A stretch of DNA of 32,579 bases from Streptomyces novaecaesareae (GCF_000716875.1 NZ_JNWQ01000076.1:1-32579), one strand, 5' to 3'. Counted from the stretch's first letter, positions 1 to 9,259 are shown. Translations and numbers: made by a program. The notes: generated by a model from the sequence alone, not told the origin.

Positions 1-1
1 C

Positions 2-388
2 GCTTGCTCATGTTGCTCTTGCCACTCACTACCTGGACTGCTTCCTCCGGGACCATCCGTCCCAGTATCAGGCTGTCCAGCTCAGTGGGGGAACTTCAAC
101 GACGACCTCACCGAACACACCGGCCCGAACACCGACCCCGAAGCCACCGGCCTGCGCCTGACCCCGCTCGGCCCCAAACGCCCCGCCCCCGACCTCCTCG
201 AAGACCTCCTCGCCGGCATCCACGGCTGCTGGCTCCTTCACGAGGAATGCGACGAACCCGACGACGAGGGCGGCTTCGGCGACGACGACCAGGACGACGA
301 GCACACCGGACAGCCCGGCATCGGCCGCGGCAGGCTCGCCCGCCTCGTCCGCGAAGCCGCAGCCGCCCACCACGACCGGCTCATCTGA
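2..388 (+). CDS. C-terminal part of an unrecognised acidic protein, cut by the window edge
   Basis: A reading frame open from the first bases runs to TGA at 386-388. From about base 83 it has strong G/C third positions and reads as a plausible C-terminus containing LTEHTGPNTDPEATGLRL, then LLEDLLAGIHGCWLLHEE, then a run rich in Asp and Glu, ending HHDRLI. Before base 83 a different frame (frame 3) looks more protein-like (LATHYLDCFLRDHPSQY), so the junction near 80-95 may be a frameshift or a recombination scar. I do not recognise the family. It could be the end of a real gene or part of the decayed sequence that follows. The overlapping long frames on both strands have worse codon bias. Confidence 0.4.
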   Translation, partial: ACSCCSCHSLPGLLPPGPSVPVSGCPAQWGNFNDDLTEHTGPNTDPEATGLRLTPLGPKRPAPDLLEDLLAGIHGCWLLHEECDEPDDEGGFGDDDQDDEHTGQPGIGRGRLARLVREAAAAHHDRLI

Positions 389-782
389 CCATCCGGCCCG
401 ACCGCACGAGTAGCCGCTCCGGCCCGCCCGCAACTCCCCAAGGGCCCATCCAGGCACGGGCCAGCCCACGGGATGCTCCCCCAACGTCGGCACGCCTGCC
501 CGCCTCGGCCTGGAGCCGCCGGCGACCCATCCGAACCGATTTTCAGTGACACTGCGCAACCAAATTGAGGTCACGGGACACCCAGCCTTCAGGCCGAACA
601 AGCGCCAGAGAGCCACTTTCCCGTATCACTTGCATGGGCCTCTATCAATAGAAAGTGATCCTGACTTCCCTCTCGCACGCCCCCGCTTCGGGGCCCATGG
701 TTACGCACGGTAGTAATTTTCGGGTACTCGCGCCGTCCGCCGAGGTAGCGCGGCGGTCCTCCCGTGTATTGGCACGCCCAGG
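389..782. other. Non-coding stretch, no supported feature
   Basis: No frame here shows both a ribosome-binding site and consistent codon bias. The short AT-richer patch near 640-720 could hold a promoter, but I see no convincing -35/-10 pair. The long frames crossing this stretch continue from neighbouring shadows. Confidence 0.5.
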
Positions 783-1010
783 TGCGACAAGAAGGCGGCC
801 GTCAGCGCCCCACCGTTCGCCCTGCCCAAGCCGACGCTCAGCGGCGCCACCGCCACCTACCCCGACGTACTGCCCGGCGTCGACCTCCAGGTCACCGCGC
901 TACCAGTCGGCGGCTGGCGCGACGTGATCGTGGCCCGCACCGCCGAAACCGCGGCCAGCCCCGCGATCAAGACCCTACGCTTCCCCATCGGCACCCAGGG
1001 CCTGCCTCCA
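783..1010 (+). pseudogene. Relic of an RHS/YD-repeat (LamG-type) secreted protein, N-terminal portion
   Basis: Frame 3 from about base 783 reads KKAAVSAPPFALPKPTLSG, then ATYPDVLPGVDLQVTALPVG, then WRDVIVARTAETAASPAIKT and LRFPIGTQGL. This phrase (T-Y-P-D-V-L-P-G-V-D-L, then a W-R-D-V-I-V strand and F-P-I-x-T-Q-G-L) is typical of the beta-rich region ahead of YD repeats in large Streptomyces RHS/polymorphic-toxin-like proteins. There is no start codon with a ribosome site, and the frame loses sense right after GTQGL, where the family normally continues. It is therefore a fragment of about 75 codons. A second RHS relic lies on the other strand near 10,489-10,660. The family call is from memory of conserved phrases. 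Confidence 0.6.
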
Positions 1011-1249
1011 CGCCGGGACCGTAGGCGGGCACCCTCGTCGCGGGCGGCAGTCCGTGCGACCGGACACGAGGACGCGGCCACCCGCTCGCCATGAGAAGCG
1101 GTGGCGGCTGACGCGCCCGGTTCGACCTCTCCACCCATAAAGACGCGTGGCGCGCAAGAGAGTTGTCTGTTCGACGGCACCCGCTCGAAGTACTCTGGCA
1201 GCCCGCCCGGGGCCGCCCGAGCGGTGTGGGCTGGGGGAAGGGAGGGGAC
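1011..1249. other. Spacer between RHS relic and membrane-protein gene
   Basis: No supported gene. The last 15 bases carry the GGGAGGGG ribosome-binding site for the gene starting at 1250. Confidence 0.5.
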
Positions 1250-1870
1250 ATGGACTTCGACCGGTGGAACCGGCGGTGGAAGTTCTGGCACTGGGCGACG
1301 CGGACTTTGGTGGCCGCGGTGGTCGTGCTGAGCGCGATCGCCCTGTTGGGGTTGTTTCGGATCCTGCCGGTCGGCGGCCTGGGTGACGTCGGAATGGCGG
1401 CCGCGGGTGCCCTGCTGTTCGGGTTGGTGGCCGGCTACTGCCGGAATCGGGCCAGGCATGCGGGAGCGGTGGTGAAGGTACGCCTGGTGAATCAGATCGC
1501 GGAGACCTACGACCTGATGGTCGCCGCCCAAGACATGGTCGGTGCGTTCGGCAGCCACTTGGCCGGAGCATTTCAGGAGCAGACCCCGCAGAGCCGGAGA
1601 CTGGCCGCGATCATCGCCGGAACCTACGACGAACTGCAAGGCCCGGAAGTCAGAGTCGGGCTGCGGCTGCTGGAGAACACCTTCCGTCGGTACGGCGGCT
1701 GGGAGGAGTTGGACCGTTGGCCCGACTCGGAGGCATTGTTGGAGGCCGTCAAGACCTGGATGTCCTCGGCACATGATGGGAAGGGTCTCTCACCGCACCT
1801 CGAACTCACCAGACCTGACGGCACGATATTCAGGACTCGGGTAGCCGGTTCGGAGTCTGCGGGGGACTGA
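1250..1870 (+). CDS. Small two-helix membrane protein of unknown function
   Basis: This 206-residue protein starts at an ATG preceded by a strong GGGAGGGG ribosome site, which I chose over a GTG 87 bases upstream. The N-terminus is rich in Trp, Arg and Lys (MDFDRWNRRWKFWHW). Two hydrophobic segments follow at about residues 19-36 and 43-60, joined by a short loop, and then a soluble, mostly helical domain of about 145 residues. By the positive-inside rule both ends are probably cytoplasmic. I do not recognise the soluble domain. The last 41 bases overlap, tail to tail, the end of the gene on the opposite strand, so antisense effects between the two transcripts are possible. Nothing in the sequence assigns a pathway. 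Confidence 0.75.
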   Translation: MDFDRWNRRWKFWHWATRTLVAAVVVLSAIALLGLFRILPVGGLGDVGMAAAGALLFGLVAGYCRNRARHAGAVVKVRLVNQIAETYDLMVAAQDMVGAFGSHLAGAFQEQTPQSRRLAAIIAGTYDELQGPEVRVGLRLLENTFRRYGGWEELDRWPDSEALLEAVKTWMSSAHDGKGLSPHLELTRPDGTIFRTRVAGSESAGD

Positions 1871-2774
1871 TCCGTCGCAGCCAGGCACCGGCTTGCGGAT
1901 CCCAGTACACCGCCACCCGGTAGCCCGCGGGGTCCGGTGCGGCGAGCACGGCGAGGTCGACCGCTGCCAACGCCTCGACGGCGGCGGTGGACAGGCCGGT
2001 GGCCTGGATCTCGATCACGGCCCCGTCGCCAGCCGGCTCTTCCTGGTCGCGGCGCCGGCCCCGGAGCCGGTCGAGCACAGCTCGGACCCCGGCGCTCGAC
2101 TTACGCTTGGCGAAGGCGTAGAGCTCGTTGAACACCGGGGAGGCGACCGCCAGCACAAGCGAGTCGTGCAGCAGCTCACCGACTCCTCGCTCGGACGCGG
2201 TCTCGGCGGCGCCCGGGGTCGACGGTGCCGGGTCAGGCCACACCAACAGGGCCAGCTCGGTCAATGCCGGCTCCCCGATGTCGGACGCTCCGAGGGCAGC
2301 GATCAGCTCACGTCGGTGCAGATGCGGCATGGCGAGCGCCAACGTCCGCTCAACAGCAGACTGTTGGGTTGGACCGACAGTGGAACGGGCCTCTGCGGCG
2401 AAGTAGGGTTCCAGCGCGGCGAGCAGGGAGCACGGGTCGACCAGAGTCAGCAGCACACCGGCCAGGGGAGCATGCCTGACCGGGCCGATCGGAACGGGGA
2501 TTCGGACGGTGGCATCGATAGCGGAGATCTCATCGACCAGGTCCGGCGCAAGTCCGCCACCGTCAGCCACGGTATCCACCAATTCCTCGGCGAGAATCCG
2601 GAGTTGATCAACCATGGCAGACCTTCTCTGGCTGGTGGCCGCCTCTCCGTCGAGCCCGGCGAGCACGCCGGCCGCCCAGGCCCGAACTGGCGGCTCGCCA
2701 CTTCCCTCCGCCAGTTTGCGCAGGCGCCGTAAGCCTGTTGACGCAACGTCAGAACTGTTCGCGCCGACTGTCAT
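1830..2774 (-). CDS. Unrecognised soluble protein divergent from the CHAT gene
   Basis: This is a protein of 314 residues. The start chosen is the ATG at 2774, preceded on the minus strand by GGGAGGA; an in-frame upstream ATG at 2852 has no such site and would run into the divergent promoter region. The sequence is helical and rich in Ala and Leu, with no signal peptide or membrane segment. A basic patch (about residues 225-250, KRKSSAG then RLRGRRRDQEE) precedes a C-terminal beta-like module (AGYRVAVYWDPQAGAWLRRI). I do not recognise the family. Its start lies only 103 bases from the start of the TPR-CHAT gene on the other strand, so shared regulation and a functional link such as partner, sensor or CHAT substrate are plausible but unproven. 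Confidence 0.75.
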   Translation of the reverse strand: MTVGANSSDVASTGLRRLRKLAEGSGEPPVRAWAAGVLAGLDGEAATSQRRSAMVDQLRILAEELVDTVADGGGLAPDLVDEISAIDATVRIPVPIGPVRHAPLAGVLLTLVDPCSLLAALEPYFAAEARSTVGPTQQSAVERTLALAMPHLHRRELIAALGASDIGEPALTELALLVWPDPAPSTPGAAETASERGVGELLHDSLVLAVASPVFNELYAFAKRKSSAGVRAVLDRLRGRRRDQEEPAGDGAVIEIQATGLSTAAVEALAAVDLAVLAAPDPAGYRVAVYWDPQAGAWLRRISPPQTPNRLPES

Positions 2775-2877
2775 CGTTGATTCCTCCCGATAGCCCGCAG
2801 AGCCGATCCGGCCGGCGGATCCCGCGCGGAACCACCGCCGAGCAACTGTCATACCACTGACTAGACGAGGATAAGCC
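2775..2877. promoter_or_regulatory. Divergent intergenic region for the unknown protein and the TPR-CHAT gene
   Basis: This 103-base gap separates two head-to-head genes and must carry at least one promoter for each. Ribosome sites are visible at both ends: GGGAGGA before 2774 on the minus strand and GAGG before the GTG at 2878. I cannot define -35/-10 boxes with confidence. Confidence 0.45.
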
Positions 2878-5800
2878 GTGGTCTGGAACTACGCGGAGCG
2901 GGTCGGCGCCTTGGCCGGCCCGGGCGCGATGAGTGGGAACTTCACCGAACTGACGGCCCAGGCCGCGGAGGACCGGCTCGCCCGAGGGGTGCTCCTGGCG
3001 CTAGCCGGAGCCTCCATGGCCGCACACACGCTGCTGCTCGAGGTAGCCAGGGAGCGCCCGGACCAAGCCGGACCGGCGCTCGCCTGGGCGCACCTGGCCG
3101 CCCTCGACCGGGTGAAGGCCCTGCCCGGCGGGTCCTCAGCCGGGGTGTCCACGGAACTCGCCGACCGGCTGCCGCCCGGATACCGGCTGCGCGACCGCTG
3201 GCAGGAGGCCATGGCCGCACAGTCCACCATCACCTTCGCCGAGCGGCTGGCGCTGACCGAACTCCCCTCCGTGCACACCGCACTGGGATACGCCGAGGTC
3301 ATCCAGCAGGCCGCAGCACGAAAGCTGAAGGTGGTCCGGCCGCCGATGGGGGCCTATCTCGCCAGAAACATCGAAAGGCACTACCACCTGACCAGCCACT
3401 TCCGACGCAGCGAGCGAGCCTGCCTGGCCCGGATCTGCGCCCGGCTCAGACTGGCGCGCGGCGAGCAGGCCGCAGCTGAGGAGTGGCTCGAGCTGGGACG
3501 GCAGGCGGCTGCCCACGACGCGGACCACGCCGGGGTCGCCGCCACCCACGTACTGCTCGGCGACCATCTGCTCGCTCCCCGTACCGGTCCCGATCGCCTC
3601 GACACCTGGACGCTCGACCAGAGCATTCTCGGCAGGACGCACGCCCTGTCCTCGGACGCGCCGAGCCCTGACGAATGGGAACGGCGCAGCGAGCTCGCCG
3701 AGGAGCAGTACGCGAAGGCCGAGCAGGTCTTGCGGCGGACGGGTTCGCCGCTGCCTCGCGCCTGGGCCATGCTCAACCTGCGGCGCGCCCAACTGTGCTT
3801 GGTGGTCGGCCGGTTTTCCGAGTCGGCGGGCCTCGCCGATTCGGCTGCGGAGGGCTTCGACGAGGCCGGCGACGAGCGCAACCTGCAGACCGCGCGGATT
3901 CACCGGACCCTGGCCGAGATCCACGACGAGCGGGTGCCGGCACTCGGCGATGTGGCGGACGAGCTCGCCGATTGGGGCCTCGGCCGTGGAAGTCTGAGTC
4001 ACGCCCTCGGCCTGGCGATGACCGTGGGCAACGTCGGGAACGCCTCAGCTGCCGGCGGCCACTACGGCGTTGGGATCCGCTGCTACCAACTGGTGCGGGA
4101 GACCTGCCGAGGACTCGGCCTCGACCAGCGGGCGATCTACAGCACGGTCACTCTGGCCCGGCTCTACCAGGACGTCGGAGACCTTCGGACGGCCCGCAGC
4201 TACCTGGTCAACGCCGAGGCCGAGCTGGACGATCGGTCGGCCCCGGGCGGCCTGGAGGCCCGCCGAACTGCCGCAGAACGGATCGAACTGCTCGATGTAG
4301 CACAGCAGTTGGCGACCACGCTCAAGGATGGCGAGACCGCCGCCGCCACCGCGGACCGAATCGCGCAGGTGCTCGCCAGCCCGCAGGGCAAGCGGCTACC
4401 CCGGTACGCGCGGCAGTCGGCCGGCGCGGTGATCGCCCAGAGCAGGTCCTCGGCGTCGATGCTCCAGGCGCTCGAGGCCGAGCGTGACAGCCGGCCGGAC
4501 GACGCGGCCGACGGCTACCGGACGGCGCTGACACATGCCGGCCACCGCAGCTCCGGCCGGAGCCATCGGCTCGCCACCGTCCTGCTGGCCAAAGGCGAAC
4601 TCGAACAGGCCCGCCAGGCCATGGGTGGCCTCGACCTCGGCGGCCGCCCCACCTTCGGCACTCCCCGACCGTTCCCGCTCCTCCACCTGCTCGGCAGAGG
4701 GCTTCTCCGTGAGCACCGCAGGGTCATTACGGACCACTACGAGTTGATGATGTCCGTCTTCCTGGAGGACTGGAAGCGCGCAGAGTCCCAGGCCGCCGAA
4801 CTGGAGCGACGACACGGGCCGCGGTGGTGGGAACGGATGACCTCACCCCAGGAGGCACTGATCGCCGCCGGGGAGATCGCCGAGCACCGGCACGACCCGG
4901 AGACGGCACTGACGCACTACCGGGAGGCGATGAGCCGGATCGAACGGATCCGCGGTCAACTACGCGGAGACGAACTCCGCACCTCGTTCGCGGACTCGGG
5001 CAGCGCCTCGACCCTGTACTTCGCCGCCGCGCGCACCCTGCTGGCCGCCGCCGACAGGGACGAGGGGGTAGCGGCGGCCCTGCGCGCGGAGTCCTTCACC
5101 ACCGCCGAGCACGGCCGGGCCCGCGGTCTCTATGACCTGCTGCCACCCCGGGGCGAGGACGGGCAACCGCTGCCGTTCCCAGCCGAGGCTGCCGAGTGGC
5201 GCCGGCTCTCCGCCCACGCAGCCCTCGACCGCCACCGGCTCAGCAGCCACGTCGGCCCGCCGAGCCGCGACATGGAGTCCCGGTACCATGAGCTGCGCCG
5301 CACCGCGGCCGCCACCGAACGACGCCTGGGACGGGTGGAGCGCGGCATCCGGACCAGACACCCCGAGCTCTGGCACGCCCTGCACCCCGCCCACGAGCCG
5401 CCCACCCTGGGCGAGGCGCAGCGGGCCCTCGGTCCGGACACCTTGGCGGTGGCCTACGCGGTGAAGCCTCACGAACTGCTGCTCTGGGCATTCGACCGAG
5501 ACAGCCTGCGGACTGCCCGGCAGGTCGCCACCGAGCGCTGGCAGACCGCTCGTGCGGTCCAGTCGGCGCGGCGCTGCTGGGAGCGCCGCGAGGACCGCTT
5601 CGCCGCCGCCCCCGAAGCGCTCGCCCGCCTGGTGCTCGACCCGGTAGGCGCCGACCTGGACCGCTACCGCCGTGTGGTGTTCATCCCGTCCGGCCCACTG
5701 CACGATGTTCCTTTCAGCGCACTGCCCTGGCACGGCCTGCCGCTGGGCGAACGGCTCACCGTCACCACCGTGCCCAGCGCGGGAGTATTGACCGGCCTCC

Positions 5801-6510
5801 CGAGCGCCGGCCCGGTCCGACTCGACAGGCTGCTCGCCGTCGGTGACCCCCGGCACCTCGCCCAGGGCCGCCTGCCCTGGGCGAGGCGCGAAGCGCTGTT
5901 CGCCGCCTCCCTGGCAGCCCGGCCCACCGTCCTACTTGGCGACCAGGCCACGCGAAAGGCCGTCCGCTCGGCGGCGGAGGACGTTGACGTGGTCCACCTG
6001 GCTGCGCACGGCGAATTCGACCGTGGCCTGCCGCTTGCCTCAGCCGTCTTGCTTGCCGGGACCGACCGGCTCACCGCCGCCGACCTGGTCGGCCTGCGCC
6101 TGCACGATGCCCTGGTGGTGGCGAGCGCTTGTCACACCGGCCAGGGCTGGCAGCGCCCGGGTGAGGATGTCCAGGGACTTACTCGCGGAATCCTGGCGGC
6201 GGGTGCGGGCGCCGCAGTGGTATCGCTCTGGCGGGTACCCGATGCGGTGACCGCCGTCCTGATGGCAGCCTTCCACCGCGCCCTCCGCGACGGACAGGAC
6301 GCCCCGACGGCCCTACGCTCGGCCCAGTCCGAGCTGCGGGCGCACTCCCCGGAGAGCTTCGCCTGCTCCATGACCGAACTGGCCACCAGAGAACAGCAGT
6401 TCGCCGATGCCCATGGCTTGCCCCGGACGGACCTGACGGATCCCGGACTGCCGAACGAGGTAAGCCATCCGTACTACTGGGGTGCTTTCACCTGCGTGGC
6501 CCGGCAGTAG
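2878..6510 (+). CDS. TPR-repeat protein with C-terminal CHAT (caspase-like) protease domain
   Basis: A 1210-residue protein starting at GTG with GAGG eight bases upstream. A long alpha-helical region (about residues 150-760) has TPR-like helical pairs (e.g. RAWAMLNLRRAQLCLVVGRF). It is followed by a C-terminal CHAT domain (about 890-1210). The catalytic pair expected for CHAT peptidases is present: His1044 in HLAAHGEFD and Cys1085 in ASACHTG, with the usual AGAGAAVVSLWRVPD strand later and the terminal HPYYWGAFTCVA motif. CHAT domains belong to the clan CD (caspase/separase-like) cysteine peptidases; TPR-CHAT proteins can act as triggered proteases, including in bacterial immunity. No signal peptide or membrane segment is seen. 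Substrate and trigger are unknown, and the divergent and downstream small genes are candidate partners. Confidence 0.88.
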   Translation: MVWNYAERVGALAGPGAMSGNFTELTAQAAEDRLARGVLLALAGASMAAHTLLLEVARERPDQAGPALAWAHLAALDRVKALPGGSSAGVSTELADRLPPGYRLRDRWQEAMAAQSTITFAERLALTELPSVHTALGYAEVIQQAAARKLKVVRPPMGAYLARNIERHYHLTSHFRRSERACLARICARLRLARGEQAAAEEWLELGRQAAAHDADHAGVAATHVLLGDHLLAPRTGPDRLDTWTLDQSILGRTHALSSDAPSPDEWERRSELAEEQYAKAEQVLRRTGSPLPRAWAMLNLRRAQLCLVVGRFSESAGLADSAAEGFDEAGDERNLQTARIHRTLAEIHDERVPALGDVADELADWGLGRGSLSHALGLAMTVGNVGNASAAGGHYGVGIRCYQLVRETCRGLGLDQRAIYSTVTLARLYQDVGDLRTARSYLVNAEAELDDRSAPGGLEARRTAAERIELLDVAQQLATTLKDGETAAATADRIAQVLASPQGKRLPRYARQSAGAVIAQSRSSASMLQALEAERDSRPDDAADGYRTALTHAGHRSSGRSHRLATVLLAKGELEQARQAMGGLDLGGRPTFGTPRPFPLLHLLGRGLLREHRRVITDHYELMMSVFLEDWKRAESQAAELERRHGPRWWERMTSPQEALIAAGEIAEHRHDPETALTHYREAMSRIERIRGQLRGDELRTSFADSGSASTLYFAAARTLLAAADRDEGVAAALRAESFTTAEHGRARGLYDLLPPRGEDGQPLPFPAEAAEWRRLSAHAALDRHRLSSHVGPPSRDMESRYHELRRTAAATERRLGRVERGIRTRHPELWHALHPAHEPPTLGEAQRALGPDTLAVAYAVKPHELLLWAFDRDSLRTARQVATERWQTARAVQSARRCWERREDRFAAAPEALARLVLDPVGADLDRYRRVVFIPSGPLHDVPFSALPWHGLPLGERLTVTTVPSAGVLTGLPSAGPVRLDRLLAVGDPRHLAQGRLPWARREALFAASLAARPTVLLGDQATRKAVRSAAEDVDVVHLAAHGEFDRGLPLASAVLLAGTDRLTAADLVGLRLHDALVVASACHTGQGWQRPGEDVQGLTRGILAAGAGAAVVSLWRVPDAVTAVLMAAFHRALRDGQDAPTALRSAQSELRAHSPESFACSMTELATREQQFADAHGLPRTDLTDPGLPNEVSHPYYWGAFTCVARQ

Positions 6511-6663
6511 TGGAAGGTTCCGCCAGCTTCCCTTCCTGAGAGGCAAGTTATCGTCCTCGAGCGCCGCCGTCCGGGCTGTTGCGGCCGTGAAGCATGAGCC
6601 ACCACAATGGCGCCGAAGCGCTCGCCGAGGCACCACTGCCCGTCGGCAGGGCGGGCGGTGATT

Positions 6664-6694
6664 ATCAACTCTGTTTTCAGCAGTACCAGTTGAT
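6664..6694. repeat. Inverted repeat upstream of the small gene at 6748
   Basis: ATCAACT at 6664-6670 is mirrored by AGTTGAT at 6688-6694 with a 17-base spacer. It sits in the AT-richest part of the 237-base gap between the CHAT gene and the next gene, 53 bases before that start. It may be an operator or a weak hairpin. The arms are only 7 bases and chance is not excluded. Confidence 0.3.
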
Positions 6695-6747
6695 GTATGC
6701 ACGGCAGCGCCCCCGAGGGGCGAGGCAATCGGGCAAAGGGGGCGGAC

Positions 6748-7317
6748 ATGGCGTGGTTCCGGAGGCGGGTGCGAGGCGAGGCCAAGCCGGTGGACGACGG
6801 GCTAAGCGGGACGGCAAGGCTCTACCGGGCCAGGAACGTCCTGGACTCCGTGAGGCGCCACAGCTGTTCCGGGGCCGACTGCTTCGATGGCGATCACGCG
6901 CTGGTTCGCAGGGCTGTCAGAGACGCCACGGTAGCGGTTGAGCAGATCATCCGAGCCGGGGGGCCCCGGACGGACGTCCCTGAGGCGTTCGGAAACCTCG
7001 ACTGCATGATGCTGAGGCTCGTCACCGTCGGCCACGCCGAGGACTCCGCCGACCTGGCCGCCGCCACCCTGCGGTTGGCGGACGGGTACTTCCCCACGAG
7101 CCCGGCAGCGGAATCGCTGGCGGCCAACGCCCTCGACAAGGCCGCTCACGCGCTCTTCAAGGCGGAACGGCCGATCGAGGAGCAGATCGACTGCGCCCAC
7201 GTCCGCATCCGGCTCTGGGATGCGACCAGCTACGGTGCGAACATTCCCCGTGAGGAACTGCAGAAGCTGCAGGAATGGCAGCGCGGCGGCGCGAAGCCCC
7301 CGCGCATCGGCTGGTAG
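6748..7317 (+). CDS. Unrecognised soluble helical protein
   Basis: A protein of 189 residues. I chose the ATG at 6748, preceded by AAAGGGGGCGG, over an in-frame start 51 bases upstream. The first 20 residues are basic (MAWFRRRVRGEAK). The rest is predicted helical with no membrane segment, and includes a Cys pair (HSCSGADCFD, near residues 39-48) that is too small to call a metal site. I do not recognise the family. It follows the CHAT gene on the same strand after a 237-base gap, so it is probably a separate transcript, though it could belong to the same accessory module. Confidence 0.7.
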   Translation: MAWFRRRVRGEAKPVDDGLSGTARLYRARNVLDSVRRHSCSGADCFDGDHALVRRAVRDATVAVEQIIRAGGPRTDVPEAFGNLDCMMLRLVTVGHAEDSADLAAATLRLADGYFPTSPAAESLAANALDKAAHALFKAERPIEEQIDCAHVRIRLWDATSYGANIPREELQKLQEWQRGGAKPPRIGW

Positions 7318-8008
7318 CACCACCGGCGGGGCGTGTCCGGCGGCGCTTCCGAGCGGGCCGGCCCACGGCGGGGTGAGCGTTCCCTCCCCCCGGCCGTGAG
7401 CCGGCGCCGGTGGCGTTGGGTGCCGAACGGAAGGCCCTCCTGCTCAGCTTGTGGAACCGCGCCCGCTCCTGCGCGTCCAGGGCCTCGTATTGGTGCTTCT
7501 TCCAGAATGTGTCGAGCCGCCCCTCGCGGAACAGTTTCCTCGGGCCCGGGCAACGGGTAGGCGTCGGGGCGTCCCCCGGAATGTGGCACCGAGTGCTATG
7601 CAGCGGGCAGCCGCCCCCACCCCCGGCTCATCTGAATCGCCTGCCTTGACCACACGGACAGCCTCGACCACCCACCGCAGATCAGGACGCCCGACCTTCG
7701 GCGGCCTTCCCATTCTGTTTCGTAGCCACATCGGGGGCAGGAGAGAGCCCCCTGCCGCCCGCGCGCACCTCCGAGCGAAGACCCGGACAGTCACGCACAA
7801 CGGATTCCGCATGCCCGCATCGACCGCGCGGTACCACGGCAACCCGCCCGAGCTTGGCGCATCCAGGTGCGGGTCCTCACCGTGAACCGCAGGTCAAAGC
7901 CCCATTTCCGCGTTGGTGATCGCATGGTGGTCGCAGACGATCATCCGATCACGGCGCGCGTACCCTCCGTGAACTGATCAAGAGTCACAACCACGGGAGG
8001 TACACGAA
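7318..8008. other. Integrase-upstream region with a possible gene fragment and repeats
   Basis: No complete gene is convincing. On the minus strand, 7537 down to about 7400 reads LFREGRLDTFWKKHQYEALD followed by AQERARFHKLSRRAF with good codon bias, so it may be a fragment of an unidentified protein. GTGATCG (7916-7922) and CGATCAC (7946-7952) form an inverted repeat just ahead of the integrase gene. CCCATTTCCGCG at 7901-7912 recurs downstream of the integrase. No excisionase-like gene is visible where integrative elements usually carry one. Confidence 0.4.
7901..7912 (+). repeat. 12-base direct repeat, copy 1 (upstream of integrase)
   Basis: CCCATTTCCGCG occurs here and identically at 9422-9433, with a near copy (one extra C) at 9401-9413. 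Copies on both sides of an integrase gene and close to the core att site could be arm-type integrase-binding sites; this is inference from position. Confidence 0.35.
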
Positions 8009-9259
8009 GTGCGCAGGTCAGGACGACCGGGCCGGGTCTACCGCCGATGCGGGTGCCGCGATGCAACTCGGCGCCAGCTCGGCGCGAAGTGCCCACGCCT
8101 CACCGAACAGGATCACGGCACGTGGACCTTCGCCGTCGACATCCCGTCCCTCAACAACCGCAGGCGCACCATACGGCGCGGCGGCTTCGAGGACGCCTGG
8201 ACCGCCGAGGCGGCACTGCGACGCCTCCTCGAAGGCCGCCGGCTGGGCTTCGACGCCGACCCCCACGAGACGGTCGCCGCCTACCTCACCAAATGGCTCA
8301 AGTCGACGGAGTTCCTCCTCAAGCCCACCACCTACGCCCGCTACCGCACCTACTTACTCTGCGAACTCATCCCCGTCTTCGGCAAGATGCGCCTCGAGGA
8401 GCTCGCCCACGACCACATCGCCGCCTACACCCACCAGCAGCTCGAAGCCGGCCGCGGACGCCAGGCCGTCTACCACTGCCTCGCCACGCCCTCCAGCACC
8501 CTCGGCACCGCCGTCCGCGCCCACCGCCTCCCCTACAACGCCGCCCAGCCCCTCCCCATACGCAGGCCCCAAGCCGCCGAACGCGTCCCCTGGACCGCGG
8601 AGCAGGCCGACGCCTTCCTCTCCCACTGGCGAGGCGTCGACCCCGCCTTCGCCGACCTCTTCGAAGTCATCATCGGCACCGGCCTGCGCAAAGGCGAGGC
8701 ACTCGGCCTCCAGCGCCCATGCGTGCGAATCGACGACCGCGTCATGTACATCCGCCACACCCTCTCCGCGATCGACAACCACGAACTCGTCCTGACCGCA
8801 CCGAAGACGAAGAAGAGCCGCAACTGGGTACCCCTGTCCGACCGCGTCGCCGCCGCCCTCCAACGCGCGATGGCCAGGAACACCTCCCCGGGCAACGGCC
8901 ACGTCTTCCAGGACACCGACGGCAAGCCCCTCCACCCGGCCGCGGTCCGCCGACGCTTCCACGAACTGCGCGAACAGGCCGGACTGCCGCACGTCACCGT
9001 CCACGACCTGCGCCACCTCGCCGCCACCCTCGCCCCGGAGGGCAACGTGCCCATGGCCGTCATCTCCAAGACCCTGCGGCACTCCACCCTGTCGACCACC
9101 GCGAACATCTACAGCCACCTGACCTGGGACGTCGCCAGGGCCGCCGTGAACACCATCGAAGCAAGGCTCCACCTCGTCGAAGCCCGTACCCAGCGCGACC
9201 CGGACGTCCCCGTCCACGACAGCCGCCTGCCGAACCCGCTCTTCAGTCACGCGGCCTGA
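8009..9259 (+). CDS. int: Tyrosine recombinase / site-specific integrase
   Basis: A 416-residue phage-type integrase starting at GTG with GGGAGG 8 bases upstream. The N-terminus has a Cys-containing, Arg-rich segment (RRCGCRD), followed by a SAM-like core-binding domain (about residues 85-180) and the catalytic domain (about 190-385). Catalytic positions are recognisable: Arg in GTGLRKGEALGL, Lys in the TKKSRNW hairpin, His and Arg in HDLRH, His in TLRHSTLSTT, and nucleophilic Tyr in NIYSHL. The enzyme therefore looks intact. It lies next to a tRNA-Pro 3'-half attachment site (9643-9687), the type of target used by pSAM2-like actinomycete integrative elements. No excisionase, replication or transfer gene accompanies it here, so the element is either a remnant or extends to the left. 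Confidence 0.93.
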   Translation: MRRSGRPGRVYRRCGCRDATRRQLGAKCPRLTEQDHGTWTFAVDIPSLNNRRRTIRRGGFEDAWTAEAALRRLLEGRRLGFDADPHETVAAYLTKWLKSTEFLLKPTTYARYRTYLLCELIPVFGKMRLEELAHDHIAAYTHQQLEAGRGRQAVYHCLATPSSTLGTAVRAHRLPYNAAQPLPIRRPQAAERVPWTAEQADAFLSHWRGVDPAFADLFEVIIGTGLRKGEALGLQRPCVRIDDRVMYIRHTLSAIDNHELVLTAPKTKKSRNWVPLSDRVAAALQRAMARNTSPGNGHVFQDTDGKPLHPAAVRRRFHELREQAGLPHVTVHDLRHLAATLAPEGNVPMAVISKTLRHSTLSTTANIYSHLTWDVARAAVNTIEARLHLVEARTQRDPDVPVHDSRLPNPLFSHAA

